This document shows, in pieces, positions 45,638-58,148 of a DNA stretch of 64,000 nucleotides. The notes beneath the pieces were generated by a model that worked only from the letters and a program-made list of their open reading frames with translations, searched no databases and was not told the origin of the DNA. Source of the stretch: Brachyhypopomus gauderio (taxonomy: Eukaryota > Chordata > Actinopteri > Gymnotiformes > Hypopomidae). Location of the stretch: contig NC_135214.1 of assembly GCF_052324685.1 (NCBI RefSeq), positions 25,865,124-25,929,123 on the forward strand, written 5' to 3'. How positions within the stretch are numbered: the first letter of the stretch is position 1; each line of letters begins with the position of its first letter. A program made the translations under genes and the position numbers.

Positions 45638-46300
45638 TCCGCGGCCGTGTGTCCCGTCCGAGTCGTGTGAGAGAGTAGAGGCAAAAAAAGTGAGGAGAGG
45701 GGCACGGGCACGGGCTGGGTTAGGAGGGGAGGAGAGGGGGGGAGGAGGAGGTGGGGAGGTGGGGAGCGCGGGTGGATGTACGCCGGAAGACTCCTCCTCT
45801 TGGTCCAGTCTGGCTGACCGAGGGTTACCTAGCCAGTCACGGACCGGTAGCGGCGGCAATGACAAACGGCCGCAAATCAATGTGTGTGAAATTCAGGCAG
45901 GAACTTGAGGGTTTGGGCTGAACGTAGTTTGATTCCAGGGATAAACCGAGAATTTAACCTAACATGTCTGGACTTATTTGGGTGGCTCGCTGTTTCTGTG
46001 TTACTCTTCAACTTTTTTACGTTAATTGTAGTTTTGTATTGTTTATTATGTTACTTATATTAAAGTTTTGATAATTAAACAACGATAATAACATTAGTCT
46101 AATCCGGTGGTACTCGGTTTAAAATACGTTATAGTGTATAGGATGCTAAGCAGTAAGTATGGGGTGTGTTGTATTGCTGTTATCTCGACAGGTACAGTGT
46201 CTCCACTGCCGGCTCCTATCGGACCCCCGAGGCTCCTGCAGCTCCGAGCTCCCGCCACTGGCCTGCCCGGGCCCGTTACTATAGCAACGGCAACAACAGA
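45638..46300 (-). promoter_or_regulatory. Probable msi1 promoter and 5' UTR (GC-rich)
   Basis: GC- and CpG-rich sequence upstream of the msi1 ATG, including a purine-rich stretch at 45722-45760 and GCGCGG clusters. A second GC-rich patch lies at 46200-46280. No TATA box was found. Inference from position and composition. Confidence 0.45.
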
Positions 46301-46551
46301 ATAAAAGTTGAATTGCTGAATGGCGAAAGGCGTAATGTCCAAATGGCACATTCTCAACATCACATAAGAGCCCAAACCACCAAAGCCCAAAATCCTATTA
46401 AAAAGTGTGCTGTGTAATTGCGTTTTTTAACACACAACAATGGAGTACAGTTGGTTTGCTGTAGTTACAGTGTGGCTGTAAGAGAGGCTGTGTTGTGTGT
46501 TGATAAATGCCTGTACTGAAGGTTGAATGGGCTTTGGAGGGTTTGATATGG

Positions 46552-46803
46552 GGCTGTGTGTTTGATGGGGGGGGGTGTTTGATAGGGGGGCTGTGTAATT
46601 GATAGGGGTCTGTTTGTTTGATAGGGGTCTGTGTGTTTGATAGGGGGGTGTGTGTTTGATATGGGGCTGTGGGTTTGATAGGGGGCTGTGTGTTTGATAG
46701 GGGTCTGTGTGTTTGATAGGGGTCTGTGTGTTTGATAGGGGTCTGTGTGTTTGATATGGGGCTGTGTGTTTGATAGGGGGCTGTGTGTTTGATATGGGGC
46801 TGT
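46552..46803. repeat. Minisatellite of about 19 bp
   Basis: About 13 units of GGGGTCTGTGTGTTTGATA type upstream of msi1. Confidence 0.93.
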
Positions 46804-47129
46804 GCTGAACAAATCTCTGTACCACCCCGTACTTCTCTCAGACTTAGCAGACCATCTGCAGTCTTAGTGGTTGTAATAGGATTGTGGGTAAATTGGTACT
46901 TGGTGGCCTAAATTGAGGTGCTTAGTTTGCTTGTCTTCTCCCATGCCCACATACTGTTGAATTCTCATTCTTAATTACATGCTATAAATACATTTGCATA
47001 AATAATAAAGAGAATGAAAATCATACATTTTGTTGCTGTATAAATGTGAATAATTCCATCTGTGTTTGAAAGTAAGCTGATATGAAGAAAGAGAATAGTA
47101 ATGTCAGACAACTTATCATAAGAGTAATA

Positions 47130-47665
47130 GACTACAATGATTAATAACATTATTATAATAATATAGCCTATTAATTATATTGTAAAGAGTATATGTATAG
47201 AATACAATGATTAATAATATTATTATAATAGATTATTTATAATTATGAATTAAATTGTGAAGAGTACAGGCATAGACTACAATGATTAATACTATTATTA
47301 TAGGCGATGAATTATAATTATTAATTATATTGTAAAGAGTGTAGACATAGACTACAATGGTTAATAATATTATTATAATAGATTAATTATAATTATTAAT
47401 TATATGTTAAAGAGTATAGACATAGACTACAATGATTAATAATATTATTATAATAGATTAATTATAAGTATTAATTATATGTAAAGAGTATAGGCATATA
47501 CTACAATGATTAAAAATATTATAATGGATTAATTATAATTATTGATGAAATTGTAAAGGGTATAGACATAGAATACAATGATTATTATTATTATTATTAT
47601 TATAGATGAATTATAATTATTAATTATATTATAAAGAGCATAGTCATAGACTACAATGATTACCA
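47130..47665. repeat. AT-rich tandem repeat of about 75 bp
   Basis: About seven copies of a unit starting ACTACAATGATTAATAATAT and ending GTAAAGAGTATAGACATAG. Copies start near 47131, 47201, 47276, 47351, 47426, 47500, 47571 and 47650. Strong AT content makes it a candidate unwinding or matrix-attachment region; no gene. Confidence 0.9.
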
Positions 47666-48295
47666 CACTACCATGCAATCATAAGATATTATATTGTGTT
47701 TGTTCAATATAGTGCAGTAACATACAAGATAATTTCTATATTTATAGGGTTAGACAGAAACCTTATTCTGATTTACATATCTACACACTATAGATGATTG
47801 TTGTGTATTCATAGTGTATTCAGTTAAATATAAAAAAATTAATATATTCTAATGATATCTAATTATATCTTATATGAACAAAATACAACAATATATACAT
47901 TTGAAAACTAGTCGATCTTGGAGATTAGAGAGATCAGATAAATCTTGTTGCATTATTATGAGTCTTAAACAGTGGCATCTCACTGGCATTTGTTGGGTAT
48001 TTGTGTTAGTCATGTTGTAGGTTGTGTTGTGAGTTTTTTAGTTGTAAAGTGTAAGTTGTTTTAGTTGTGTTTGTGCATTCTGTTGGAAGTGTATGGATGT
48101 TGGGTTGGTGGTGTTTGAACATTCCATTGGTTGTATTTGGTATTTGTGTTGTGTTTTGTTGGTTGCATTGTGTTTGTAAGTCAGGTTCGCTTCTACATAT
48201 TGTCTCAGACATCTCCAGAGTATTTAGTCAGCATGTTCACTGCTTATAGCTCAGTCTTAAGCATTTAATTAGTGCCAGACTTAGTTAATCTCTCC

Positions 48296-48296
48296 A

Positions 48297-48378
<82 letters not shown>

Positions 48379-48387
48379 GCACACACA
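48296..48387. repeat. (CA)n microsatellite
   Basis: CA tract in the intergenic region between msi1 and the MADF gene. Confidence 0.97.
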
Positions 48388-48749
48388 CAAACCTGCACAC
48401 CTCAACATGTGACCCTTTCACCGCACGGTGACGGATTACCCACTCTCCCCAGAATGCTCAGCAGTGTGCTAGAACACAGAGGAGGACTTGTGTGATCCTG
48501 AGCCTCTTTTACATGTGTATTTCAATGGACCAGCCCTTCAGCACAGAGTCCTGTCCTAAAAGCATCCCGAGTAATAGAGTTCTATCCTGAAAGAGTCCCA
48601 AGCGTGTTAGTGCTGTTGTACAGGTCAAGAATCCTGTTCCAAAAGAATCCTGTCCTGGGAAAGCCATGACACAAGCCTCTCAGAGAAGTCCTATGAAGTC
48701 CTGATCTGCTCTAAATAGCACCTTTACAGAGGAGTCATCAGGTTCACCT

Positions 48750-49050
48750 GCATCAAACTAGTGTAACCATAACCTACATTACCCAGAGTCACCCTAATCC
48801 CATCAAACTAGTGTAACCATAACCTGCATTACCCAGTCACCCTAATCCCATCAAACTAGTGTAACCCTAACCGGCATTACATAGAGTCACCCTAACCCTA
48901 ATCCCATAAAACTAGTGTAACCATAACCTGCATCAATCAGAGTCACCCTAACCCTAACCCCATCAAACTAGTGTAACCCTAACCCTAACTCTGCATCAAA
49001 CTAGACTAACCCTAACCCCAACTCCATCAAACTAGACTCACCCTAACTTA
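48750..49050. repeat. Tandem repeat of about 58 bp with telomere-like CCCTAA
   Basis: About six decaying copies of a unit containing CATCAAACTAGTGTAACC and ATTACCCAGAGTCACCCTAA. Several copies have ACCCTAACCCTAA embedded. Confidence 0.88.
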
Positions 49051-50230
49051 GAAAAATGTATAACACAAAAAGTATACACTGCATATATCCTGTACTACAT
49101 ACACATGTATGTCCTGTACTGTACACATTGAGACAAATTAACTGGTGATAGTTTAAAATAAGATTTACTGGACATGTATTTGCTTTTAAAATGCCTGTGT
49201 GCTGATTTATCCAGATGAAGGAAAAAAGTTGGATCAACAGTAGACATGGCAGTATTTAATCTGTAGTTATTTTGTAGCTGATTTGTAGTTAATCTGTAGA
49301 ATTTAATGGTTAGAGCCCTCAAAAAATAAACAATGTGCAAAATAGTTACAAATGGAACTTCGGTATAGTAAAGTCTGAAACTGGTGGAACATGAAACCAG
49401 AATAAGAGCATGAAATGAGATTCTAGGAGCATGAAAAGAAAAATGAAATGCTGAATTTCCGCATGCATAACCAATAACAGAGACAAAGAGAGGGAGAGAG
49501 GAGGGGTGGAGAAAGAGAGAAAGAGATGGAGAGGGAGATGGAGAGAGACAGAGAGAGAGATGGAGACGAAGAGAGAGAGGATCTGAACTTTTCACTGAGT
49601 GAATCTCTCAGCACTGTTCAGAAATTATAGTCTTGTGGAAAACAGTCACCAGACCATATTGACCTCTTGTGGAGGACTCAGGAAATGACACAAACTCTGT
49701 AGATTTTGGAGGAAGCACAACGGAGTGATTTCACGGTGGTACACGAGCACGTACGTTGTGCCCGTACAGTAATATCATCAAAGATTGCTGGCAGGCCGGC
49801 AGAAATAACAGCCACCAACCACACGAACATAACATGTTTCCATGTTCCGCATAACAAAAACATTGACATCAACTGTTAATCATAGTTCTTTTAAGTTAAG
49901 GGAAGCTGAGATCTGAACACACATTGTTTCGACACCTGTCGTGCGGAGCTCATGAATACAGAAGGGGTGAAGAGTCATGTAGCGCCATGTTGTAATCTTG
50001 TAAAAATACCCCAGTTGTTATTTCTGTTTCTTTATTTAATTATACTTTTAATTATCAAAACAAAATAAATTAATGTCTTTTACAAACATGAAATCAGCTT
50101 TAAAATAGATTTAAACATAACAGTTTTAAACATAAACAGTCTGACAAAAACAGCTGTAAATCCCAGAGCTTTCCCTCGCACGGAGGGATCCGTTACTATG
50201 GAAAAACATCCCCATTAAATGCGGTGTGAG

Positions 50231-50841
50231 CCGGTGTTACACCGAATTCTGCGACCGTCGAATTTTGTGACCGCAGAGGGCGCTATTTCGCAGTTTCAGT
50301 TAGTTTCAGTTCACAGGCACGAGCGCTTTACGAATGCTGCGTAAGCTACGCCGACGCGCTTTCATTTCTCGTTTTGCTGCTGTCCACGAGCCAAAATATG
50401 AGATGCGTGTATTTACATTTTATGTCGTCTGTTAACAAGAATGTTTCATTACAACATTTTTACACTATATTTAAACATTTTATTCAGAAGTGTATAATTA
50501 CCATTCGGAATGAGGTCCAAATGACAGCAGCTTACATAACTTATGAAAAGTTTGCTATTGTCAGGCGTATGTATTGGCTGACTTTAGGCTACTCCTGTCG
50601 TCACGTGTAAAAATGTTGTAATGAAACATTCTTGTTAACAGACGACATAAAATGTAAATACACGCATCTCTCATATTTTGGCTCGTGGACAGCAGCAAAA
50701 CGAGAAAAGAAAGCGCGTCGGCGTAGCTTACGCAGCATTCGTAATGCGCTCGTGCCTGTGAACTGAAACTAACTGAAACTGCGAAATAGCGCCCTCTGCG
50801 GTCACAGAATTCGACGGTCGCAGAATTCGGTGTAACACCGG
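50231..50841. mobile_element. 611 bp foldback element with about 235 bp inverted arms
   Basis: Left arm 50231-50465 and right arm 50605-50841 are near-perfect reverse complements (CCGGTGTTACACCGAATTCT at the left tip), separated by a 139 bp spacer. The tip CGGTGTTACACCG is itself palindromic. No coding frame and no clear target duplication were found. It resembles a foldback or palindromic MITE; superfamily not assigned. Confidence 0.9.
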
Positions 50842-51493
50842 AACACGTGCGTTCAAACCCGAGCAGGAGGCGGCGTGACGTCATGCACGCCCCGCCCACA
50901 ACCTCACGGACCTTTATTGCACGTGCAAGCAAACGCATAAAAGAACCATTTCCCCAAAACAACTTCATTTCTTTTTTTAATAAGAAACATTTACAAACAA
51001 AAACCTATTTATTTTTGTTTTATTAGTTAAAAATAGTTTAGTAGAGATCGGATATTTATTCATTTAAGCACTTGCTACACTGCAGTGACATGGCAATTTT
51101 TATATGTATTTAAATTCTTTTGGTTTTGGTGGTAAACCACATTGATATTAACCTATTGTTCCTTTTCAATGTGATAAATGTTGCCTTCACATTACCTAAC
51201 GATGGATCTCAAAGCATCGATTACAGATGACAGATGGTTACGTCTTTCTCAAGAAGTAATTTAATTAAAAAATATATATTTGAAGCCTAATTTTGGCTAA
51301 TTCACCTTTGGAATTTTTAGACCAGTCGCCTGGACTTTGTCCGGTAGATGGCAGTAAAGTCAATTAAACTCTGTGGTTCAAGACCAGAAAAAGAGAAACA
51401 ACCACATTGACCGGAAGCTGATTGGTTACCTGGACTGTTTACATTCTGTTGTCGGATTTTCTTCTCGCTTTATAAGACGATTTAAACATAAAG

Positions 51494-53303
51494 ATGACAT
51501 CCTCTTGGACTAACGATAAAGAAGAAGAGTTTGTGGCCATGATTGAGGGGAAACCTGAATTATTTGATAATACAGAGATGAACTTCACAAACAAGACAGC
51601 AAAGATGAATGCCTGGCTGGAGCTGGCAGATCATTTTCAAATCAACGGTAATGAACGTTATAACCAACGTCGCCCAAAGACACATTAACGCTTCACTTCT
51701 GTCGAGTATGTCTGTCATTAATGCTCATGCCTGCTTGCAGAGAAGGAACTGCGAAAGAGATGGGACTCGCTTCGGACTCAGTACAGCAGGTACACGAAGA
51801 TGTACTCTCCAGGAACCGCGGATGGACGTCTGTGCACCGCCAGACAGCAGTGGATCCTGCAGCGCCTGAAGTTCCTGGACCCTCACATAAAGAGAAGGTC
51901 TTCTTACTGCACCGATCTGGACTACGAGGTGCGGCTGGTATCTACTCTGATGATGTACAGTAAGGCAGCTAAGCTCCATCGTCACAGGTCCAAGGCGTTA
52001 TGGACAGCCGTTTGCTCGCTATCTCTGCGTGTATGATGTACAGAAGAGCGAACAGAGTAAAGATTCGTGTTATTTTCTGATAATATCTTCTTGTACATGT
52101 TTTAATGAATTTAAAAGGTTCTAAATGTCAAACGTTTGAGAAGCATGTGGTCACGCATGTATCAGATGAGGTGTTTTTATAGGCATTTTCAAAATCAATG
52201 AAATTATTGGTTTTTAAAAATCCCTCTTGAAGTTCAAATTCTCTTGTGTGTTCTAATGTCCTAAAATCCCAGAGGATGAAGCAATCCAGAGTAGTTTAAT
52301 ACTCTATTACCAATTAACATGATGTACTTTCTGACATCTTTTCCAGGTGATGGTGGTTGAAAACAGCTGTGATGAGTTGAGTCCAGCACAGGTTGATGTG
52401 GAGCTAGAGGCGGATGGCATGAACACCGTCATGCTACACCGTGCCATCTGTTCGGACAGCGAGCAGACTGACGCCACCAGGCTGCACCTGGCCAAACGCC
52501 TGTTCCAGGATGCGGAGAAGAGGAGTGTGGACTCTCCTTCGTATCACAGCAGCAAAAGAGTCTGCGATAGAGGCTTTGAACGGATCGACGCCCAGGGACT
52601 TGCCCCACGCGCCGGGAGGGAAAGTGTGGAGTGTGCAGAGGGAGAGGTGGACTCGGCAAACCCACATATGCTCTCCCTCAGCCCTGCGGCCTACGCAGGG
52701 GACCGCTGGGATGCGTTCGGCAGGTACGTGGCGTCCTGCCTCAGGAGCCTGGAGTCGTGCGGGAGCCGGGCCCAAGCGCAGGATGAGCTGTGTGCTATTT
52801 TACAGAGACACACACAAAGGGACGGAGAGGAGGAGGATGCGGAGAGGAAGAGGAGGGCGAGTGCGTGCACGCCCTGTCGTGCCTCAAATCAGAGCAACAG
52901 CAGCTGTCCAAGTGCTGCCTCCTCAGAGCAGAATCGCACACCCACCCAGCGAGGGCCCGCCACGCCAACCCAGCGAGGGCCCGCCACGCCCACCCAGCGA
53001 GGGCCTGCCACGCCCACCCAGCCAGAGTCTGCCCCGCCCACCCAGCGAAAGCCCACCACGCCCAATCAGCGAGAGCCCGCCGCGCTCGCCCTCCAGGACG
53101 ACATTGAACCCTTCCTCAAGTCCATGGCCATTGTTATCCAGAGGCTACCGGAGGGTGCCAGAGCTGAGGTGAAGTTCAGGGTCCATGAACTGGTGCACAG
53201 GGCCCAGATGAAACACCTGTATGAACACACAAACACCCAGACTGCAGCTGCAGCTAACCAGGTCTCCACCTGGGAGAACGGACTCAACTACAACCTCATC
53301 TGA
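51494..53303 (+). CDS. MADF-domain protein with C-terminal BESS-like region
   Basis: Three exons: 51494-51647, 51741-51928, 52347-53303 (stop TGA 53301-53303), with GT-AG borders and consistent phase, giving 432 residues. The N-terminal 90 or so residues form a MADF/trihelix-type Myb-like DNA-binding domain (DKEEEFVAMIEGKPELFDN, NAWLELADHF, KELRKRWDSLRTQYSRY, RQQWILQRLKFLDPHI). A helical patch follows (DRWDAFGRYVASCLRSL). Next come about six copies of an 8-residue TPTQRGPA repeat, then a C-terminal helical region (DDIEPFLKSMAIVIQRLP, VKFRVHELVHRAQ) resembling BESS-type interaction motifs. MADF proteins are either transcription regulators or the DNA-binding partner of Harbinger transposases. 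No transposase or terminal repeats were seen here, so it is a host or domesticated gene. A TATA-like CTTTATAAG lies near 51468, and AATAAA at 53348 fits the 3' end. Confidence 0.82.
52937..53083 (+). repeat. Coding 24 bp repeat in the MADF gene
   Basis: Six 24 bp units based on CACCCAGCGAGGGCCCGCCA encode the octad TPTQRGPA and variants. The unit keeps frame, so copy number can change without breaking the gene. Confidence 0.92.
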
Positions 53304-53754
53304 TATGGTTAGTTAAGATGGCAGCTTTTTGTAAAATATTTTTTAAAAATAAACCATGTATATTTAGCAAAGCACCAAGTTCATGCACATTAGTTTTCTA
53401 TCAGTTCTTAGCAGTTTACATTGTCATGATAAAGTGTAGACATGGGTTAGAATAGATCGCTGTGTTTATTATAAATGTAGTACTACACTTTAGACAGAAG
53501 GGGGAGGCCCTACCTCAAGATGGTCAATAAGTACATTCTGAGTGATACACTATGAAGTACACTAACCTGCTCAGTTCTGCTGCTGTTACAGTTCATCAAG
53601 AAAGTAAAGATTTTCCTTACTGGCTTATCATTGAGTTTAACCTGTGAATCAAATAAAGGCTTTAAAAGAAATAAAGTTTCTGCAGGTCTTGAAATGCAAA
53701 ATTAAATTCAAAGTAGTGAGAGTTGTGCTGATTGTGATTGTGATTCACCCAAGA

Positions 53755-53985
53755 TGGGAGTGTTGATCACAGAATCATGAATCACTCATGCTGACAGTGT
53801 TGATCACAGAATCATGAATCACTCATGCTGACAGTGTTGATCACAGAATCATGAATCACTCATGCTGACAGTGTTGATCACAGAATCATGAATCACTCAT
53901 GCTGACAGTGTTGGTTTTTTGTTAATCCCTCATGCTGAGAGTGTTGATCACAGATTTGTTAATCACTTGTGCCGTGAGTGTTGAT
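53755..53985. repeat. 37 bp tandem repeat
   Basis: About five copies containing TGATCACAGAATCATGAATC and ACTCATGCTGACAGTGT. TGATCACAGA recurs sporadically to about 54450. Confidence 0.9.
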
Positions 53986-53994
53986 CACACAGCT

Positions 53995-54240
53995 AGATTG
54001 GATTAGATTATACTCAACACACGTCATTACACACGTAGAGGTTCAATGCAACGAAATGCAGTTCAGCATTTGCACTAAGCAGAAGTGCAGTAAGCAGTGC
54101 AGGAGGTGCTGTGTCTACATTAGGAAGTGTGTACAGAATACAGGATGAACAAAATATACAGCTGATATATTATTGAATGTGCAATAAACATGATAGATGG
54201 GTTTGCTATAAACATCATAGATAGTAATATAACATCTGTC
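53995..54240. repeat. Interspersed fish repeat, unclassified
   Basis: TTAGATTATACTCAACACACGTCATTACAC, then CAACGAAATGCAGTTCAGCA and AGAAGTGCAGTAAGCAGTGC, recalls a repeat common in teleost genomes, judged from memory only. No ends were identified. Confidence 0.45.
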
Positions 54241-54829
54241 TCATCATTCTAGCTGATGAGACCAATCACCATGCTGTCATCATGGTATAATGATGGGATC
54301 CATGCAGACAGGAGGGAGAAGAGGAAGGGGCACAGTTGTGAATTGTGAGTTGTGAATCACTTGGATGTGTTGATCGCAGATTTGTGATTCATTCACTGGG
54401 ATTGTTTATCACAGAGTTGTGAATCTATACTTGGAGTGTTGATCGCTGAATCCTGCTGTCTTCCTTTCCACATACACTGTGCAGTTCAGTTCCTCTCAGA
54501 ACCACCGCCAGAACCAGAACTACCTCCAGAACCATGTCATGCTGAACTCCTTCAAAGGTTTCGGTTCAGCATAGTCTAATGTGCTGGACCAGTGAGATGA
54601 GACCTGGATTTTCTACTTGCATATGAAAGACATTAAACACCACCAATTATTCCAAAACAGTAATTTATTCAAAATAAATAAACAATATACAATACATGCA
54701 TCTCATCACCCTCCTTCATCTCCTTGAAAATCTGGACATTAAACCAACATTTTCAAAGTTTTTCAGGTGCCTAGCATACCAGTCTGACAGACTGAAGGAG
54801 CTTCTTGATTTCTCATGTGGGACAAGTGT

Positions 54830-55410
54830 GGTAGGGTTCTCTCCTGGAGGATTAGTGTGTTAGGGTTCTCTCCTGGAAGATTAGTGTGTTAGGGTTCTCT
54901 CCTGGAAGATTAGTGTGTTAGGGTTCTCTCCTGGAAGATTAGTGTGTTGGGGTTCTCTCCTGGATGATTAGTGTGTTAGGGTTTTCTCCTGGAGGATTGG
55001 TGTGTTGGGGTTCTCTCCTGGAAGATTAGTGTGTTAGGGTTCTCTCCTGGAAGATTAGTGTGTTAGGGTTCTCTCCTGGAAGATTAGTGTGTTGGGGTTC
55101 TCTCCTGGAGGATCAGTATGTTGGGGTTCTCTCCTGGATGATTAGTGTGTTAGGGTTTTCTCCTGGAGGATTAGTGTGTTGGGGTTCTATCCTGGATGAT
55201 TGGTGTGTTAGGGTTCTCTCCTAGAGGATTAGTATGTTGGGGTTCTCTCCTGGATAATTGGTGTGTTAGGGTTTTCTCCTGGAGGATTAGTGTGTTGGGG
55301 TTCTATCCTGGATGATTGGTGTGTTAGGGTTCTCTCCTGGAGGATTAGTTTGGTGGGGTTCTCTCCTGGTGGTTGTAGTGCATTGGGGTTCTCTCCTGGT
55401 GGACTAGTGT
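54830..55410. repeat. 30 bp minisatellite
   Basis: About 19 units of 30 bp (GGGTTCTCTCCTGGAAGATT plus AGTGTGTTA), degrading on the right. It lies in the interval between the MADF gene and the 3' end of lzts1. Confidence 0.95.
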
Positions 55411-56302
55411 GATAGGATGCATTAGAATCTGTTGTAGGGGATCAGAGTGTTAGGGTGTGTTAGGGTTCTCTCCTCAAGGATTAGTGCGTTAGGGTGTACT
55501 AGGGTTTTCTCTTGGGCGATTAGTGTGTTTGAGTGTGGGCTGTATTGGCCCAAGACAATTCAGTGCATAAGTGCTAAACGTCCTAAATATATAGAAAATG
55601 TGTCATTTAGGATAAATGAGTAAACAGAGTGGACAATATATCTCATTGCAGATTTTCTCAGTTTCTGGGTGGATGCATTTGTTGTATGAAATACAGTGGT
55701 AATAAATACTACATTAAAATCCACATTTGACCTTTTACAATGTATACATTCCATTGTTATTTAGTGTCATTTGAATCACTTTTACTCTTTTTAGTACAAG
55801 GCAATTCCTAAATCGTGGTGAAAAAACATTAAACAACTTACATTGTAGTATAGTGTATGTCCATATAGAGTACATCCGTAGGTATTGTGTATATCCGTAG
55901 TTATAGCGTATGTCCATAGTCATAGTGTATGTCAGTAGTTAAAGTGTACAACTGTAGTTATACAGTATAGTTGTGTATGTCCATATGCATTTAGCTTTTT
56001 ATAGACTGCTTGGTATAGGGTTAGTTATAGGGTTGGCGTTAGGGTTAGGGTACTGTGTAGGTACAGGGTATAGGGTTATGGTGAGGTATAGGCCATCTGT
56101 GGTGTGTATTCATGTAGTAGACTGCTGTTACACATACATGACCCACTTTGGGTTTAAAACTACAGACCTCTCTGGCACCCTCTACAATGAGTGCCAGATT
56201 GCCAGAGTGCCAGGAGATGAGAGTGGAAGTCCAGCATTCCTAGATTAAGTGAGAAGACGTAGCCCAACGTGCTAACTCGGCCTCCTGGAACCTCAGCCTG
56301 CC
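55411..56302. other. Region 3' of lzts1; no separate gene seen
   Basis: AT-rich sequence with a short GTATGTCCATAGT-type repeat (55855-55985) and telomere-like GGGTTAGGGTT stretches (56020-56060). It may include lzts1 3' UTR. No coding exon was recognised. Confidence 0.45.
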
Positions 56303-58105
56303 TCAGATCTCGGAGGCAATCGAGTCATGGTGCAGGTCACCTCTGTGGGCGTCCAGGTCCTGCTCTACCCTGTTCTCCATCTCTGCGGTGAGATCCCTCA
56401 GGATCTTCTCCAGGTCTTGATTCTTCCTGTGCATCTGCAGATAATTATACTGCAGCTGCTTCTGGTACCTGATCACTTTGTCCTTTTCAGTATTCCACGT
56501 TTGCCTCTCCTCTTGGAAGGTACTTATCATCTTGTCTTTCTTTTGTTTCTCTTCTTTCAGTTGCTCTCTCAGTCTGTCCACCTCCTTATGAAGGGCATCA
56601 ATGTTTATTTCGCCTCCTTTCCCCTTTCCCAAACCCTCAGGATTCACCATCTTGGCTCTGAAGGCCCCAGAGACCTCCATCTTGGCCTGGCTGAGCTGCA
56701 GTTGCAGTCGGTTCTCCTCCAGTGTGGCCCTCATGTTGAGTAACTGTAGCTGCTCCTCCTTCGCCAGTGCCAGGTCCTGTTTCATTCCCCTGATGTCTGT
56801 CTCCAGCTTGCCGACCTTCTCTCGGAGCACATCTGCCTCATTTTTCTTCCTCTGGAGTTCGTTCTGACACACCTTCAAGAAGAATCACCCACAGACATTA
56901 GATACTTTTCCTTGTGTCTTCTTGCTCTAGTTCCGTGTGCTGGCCCTGCAGGCCACGTGCGCTATGCTATTTACATCCCCTGTTCACAGCAGACCTGATT
57001 CAACCCGTCAGCTAAAGAAAATTCCCTTCATGAGGTTCTAATGTGCATTAGACAGGTAGAAAAAGGAAACTAGACCAGAGTTTGCAGAGCAGACATCTCA
57101 CAGCTCCAGGAATAAAACGTAGACACATAGGCACACTGTTATATTCATCAAACCAGGACTGGCTTCACTGTGTTTGGTAAAACCTTTTTTTTTTTTTACT
57201 TTGGAACATAATTTTAATTCTAAATTAATTTATATATTATACTTTTGAAGTGGTAAGGCAGAGGTTAACCAGACAGATTAACCAGATGTTTCACAGTCGT
57301 GCAGGCTTTCTGGATGTTGACTAAGTGAAGGGACGACAATGTTTCTGTATAAAGAGATGAACCAAGAAGTCCCACCACTAACCACCGGAGGTCCTCATCT
57401 CCTGAGATCTGAACGTCTCCATGGTTACGAATCATACACATCTGTTTCTGCCCTCTATCTAGTGCACTGTTAGACGAAGATCAGCAGACCCTAATCCTAA
57501 TCCTAACCCTAGACCCACATGAACACACCATTGTGGGGTAGTGTTGGGGTTAGGGTCTGTTGATCTTCTCGTGTGTTGGATATATTAGAGTTAAGGTTGG
57601 GGTTAGGGTCTGCTGTCCTCCTTTACCTGATGTCATTAAAGTTTCCCTGCAGATCCCACCTGTGTATCAGCGCTATTATTATTACATGTTATTACATTGG
57701 TTATTACATGAGTTATTACATGAGTAGGTGCTGTGTCCTCTACTGAGTTCATATACATAGTCAAATACAGTAATAATGAGAAATTGAAATAATGATAATT
57801 TTCTGTTGGAATTCAGATTCATAATTATACATTTACACGAAGATACAGGAAGACATTCTAACAGTCGATTTAAAGCTTCTCGATGACACACGCTGCAGGT
57901 TATATGGCAATTTGTGATTGATGTATTTGTTAAAAGTCAGGGTTTAGTGATGAAACCTCAGTAGCATGAAACAAGTTTGATTTGTTGGAAAGTTGGTTTG
58001 TATTTGCAGACATGTAATAGTAAGCAAGACCGCTAAGAGTTAGCTGAATTAACTAAGTTAGCTGAATTAGCTGGCTTGATAATCAAATACTATGTGGTCA
58101 AACCA

Positions 58106-58148
<43 letters not shown>

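Noticed and set aside
46166..46417. 83-codon frame in a GC-rich patch upstream of msi1
   Set aside because: No family resemblance and no splice-consistent extension; probably promoter-proximal non-coding DNA.
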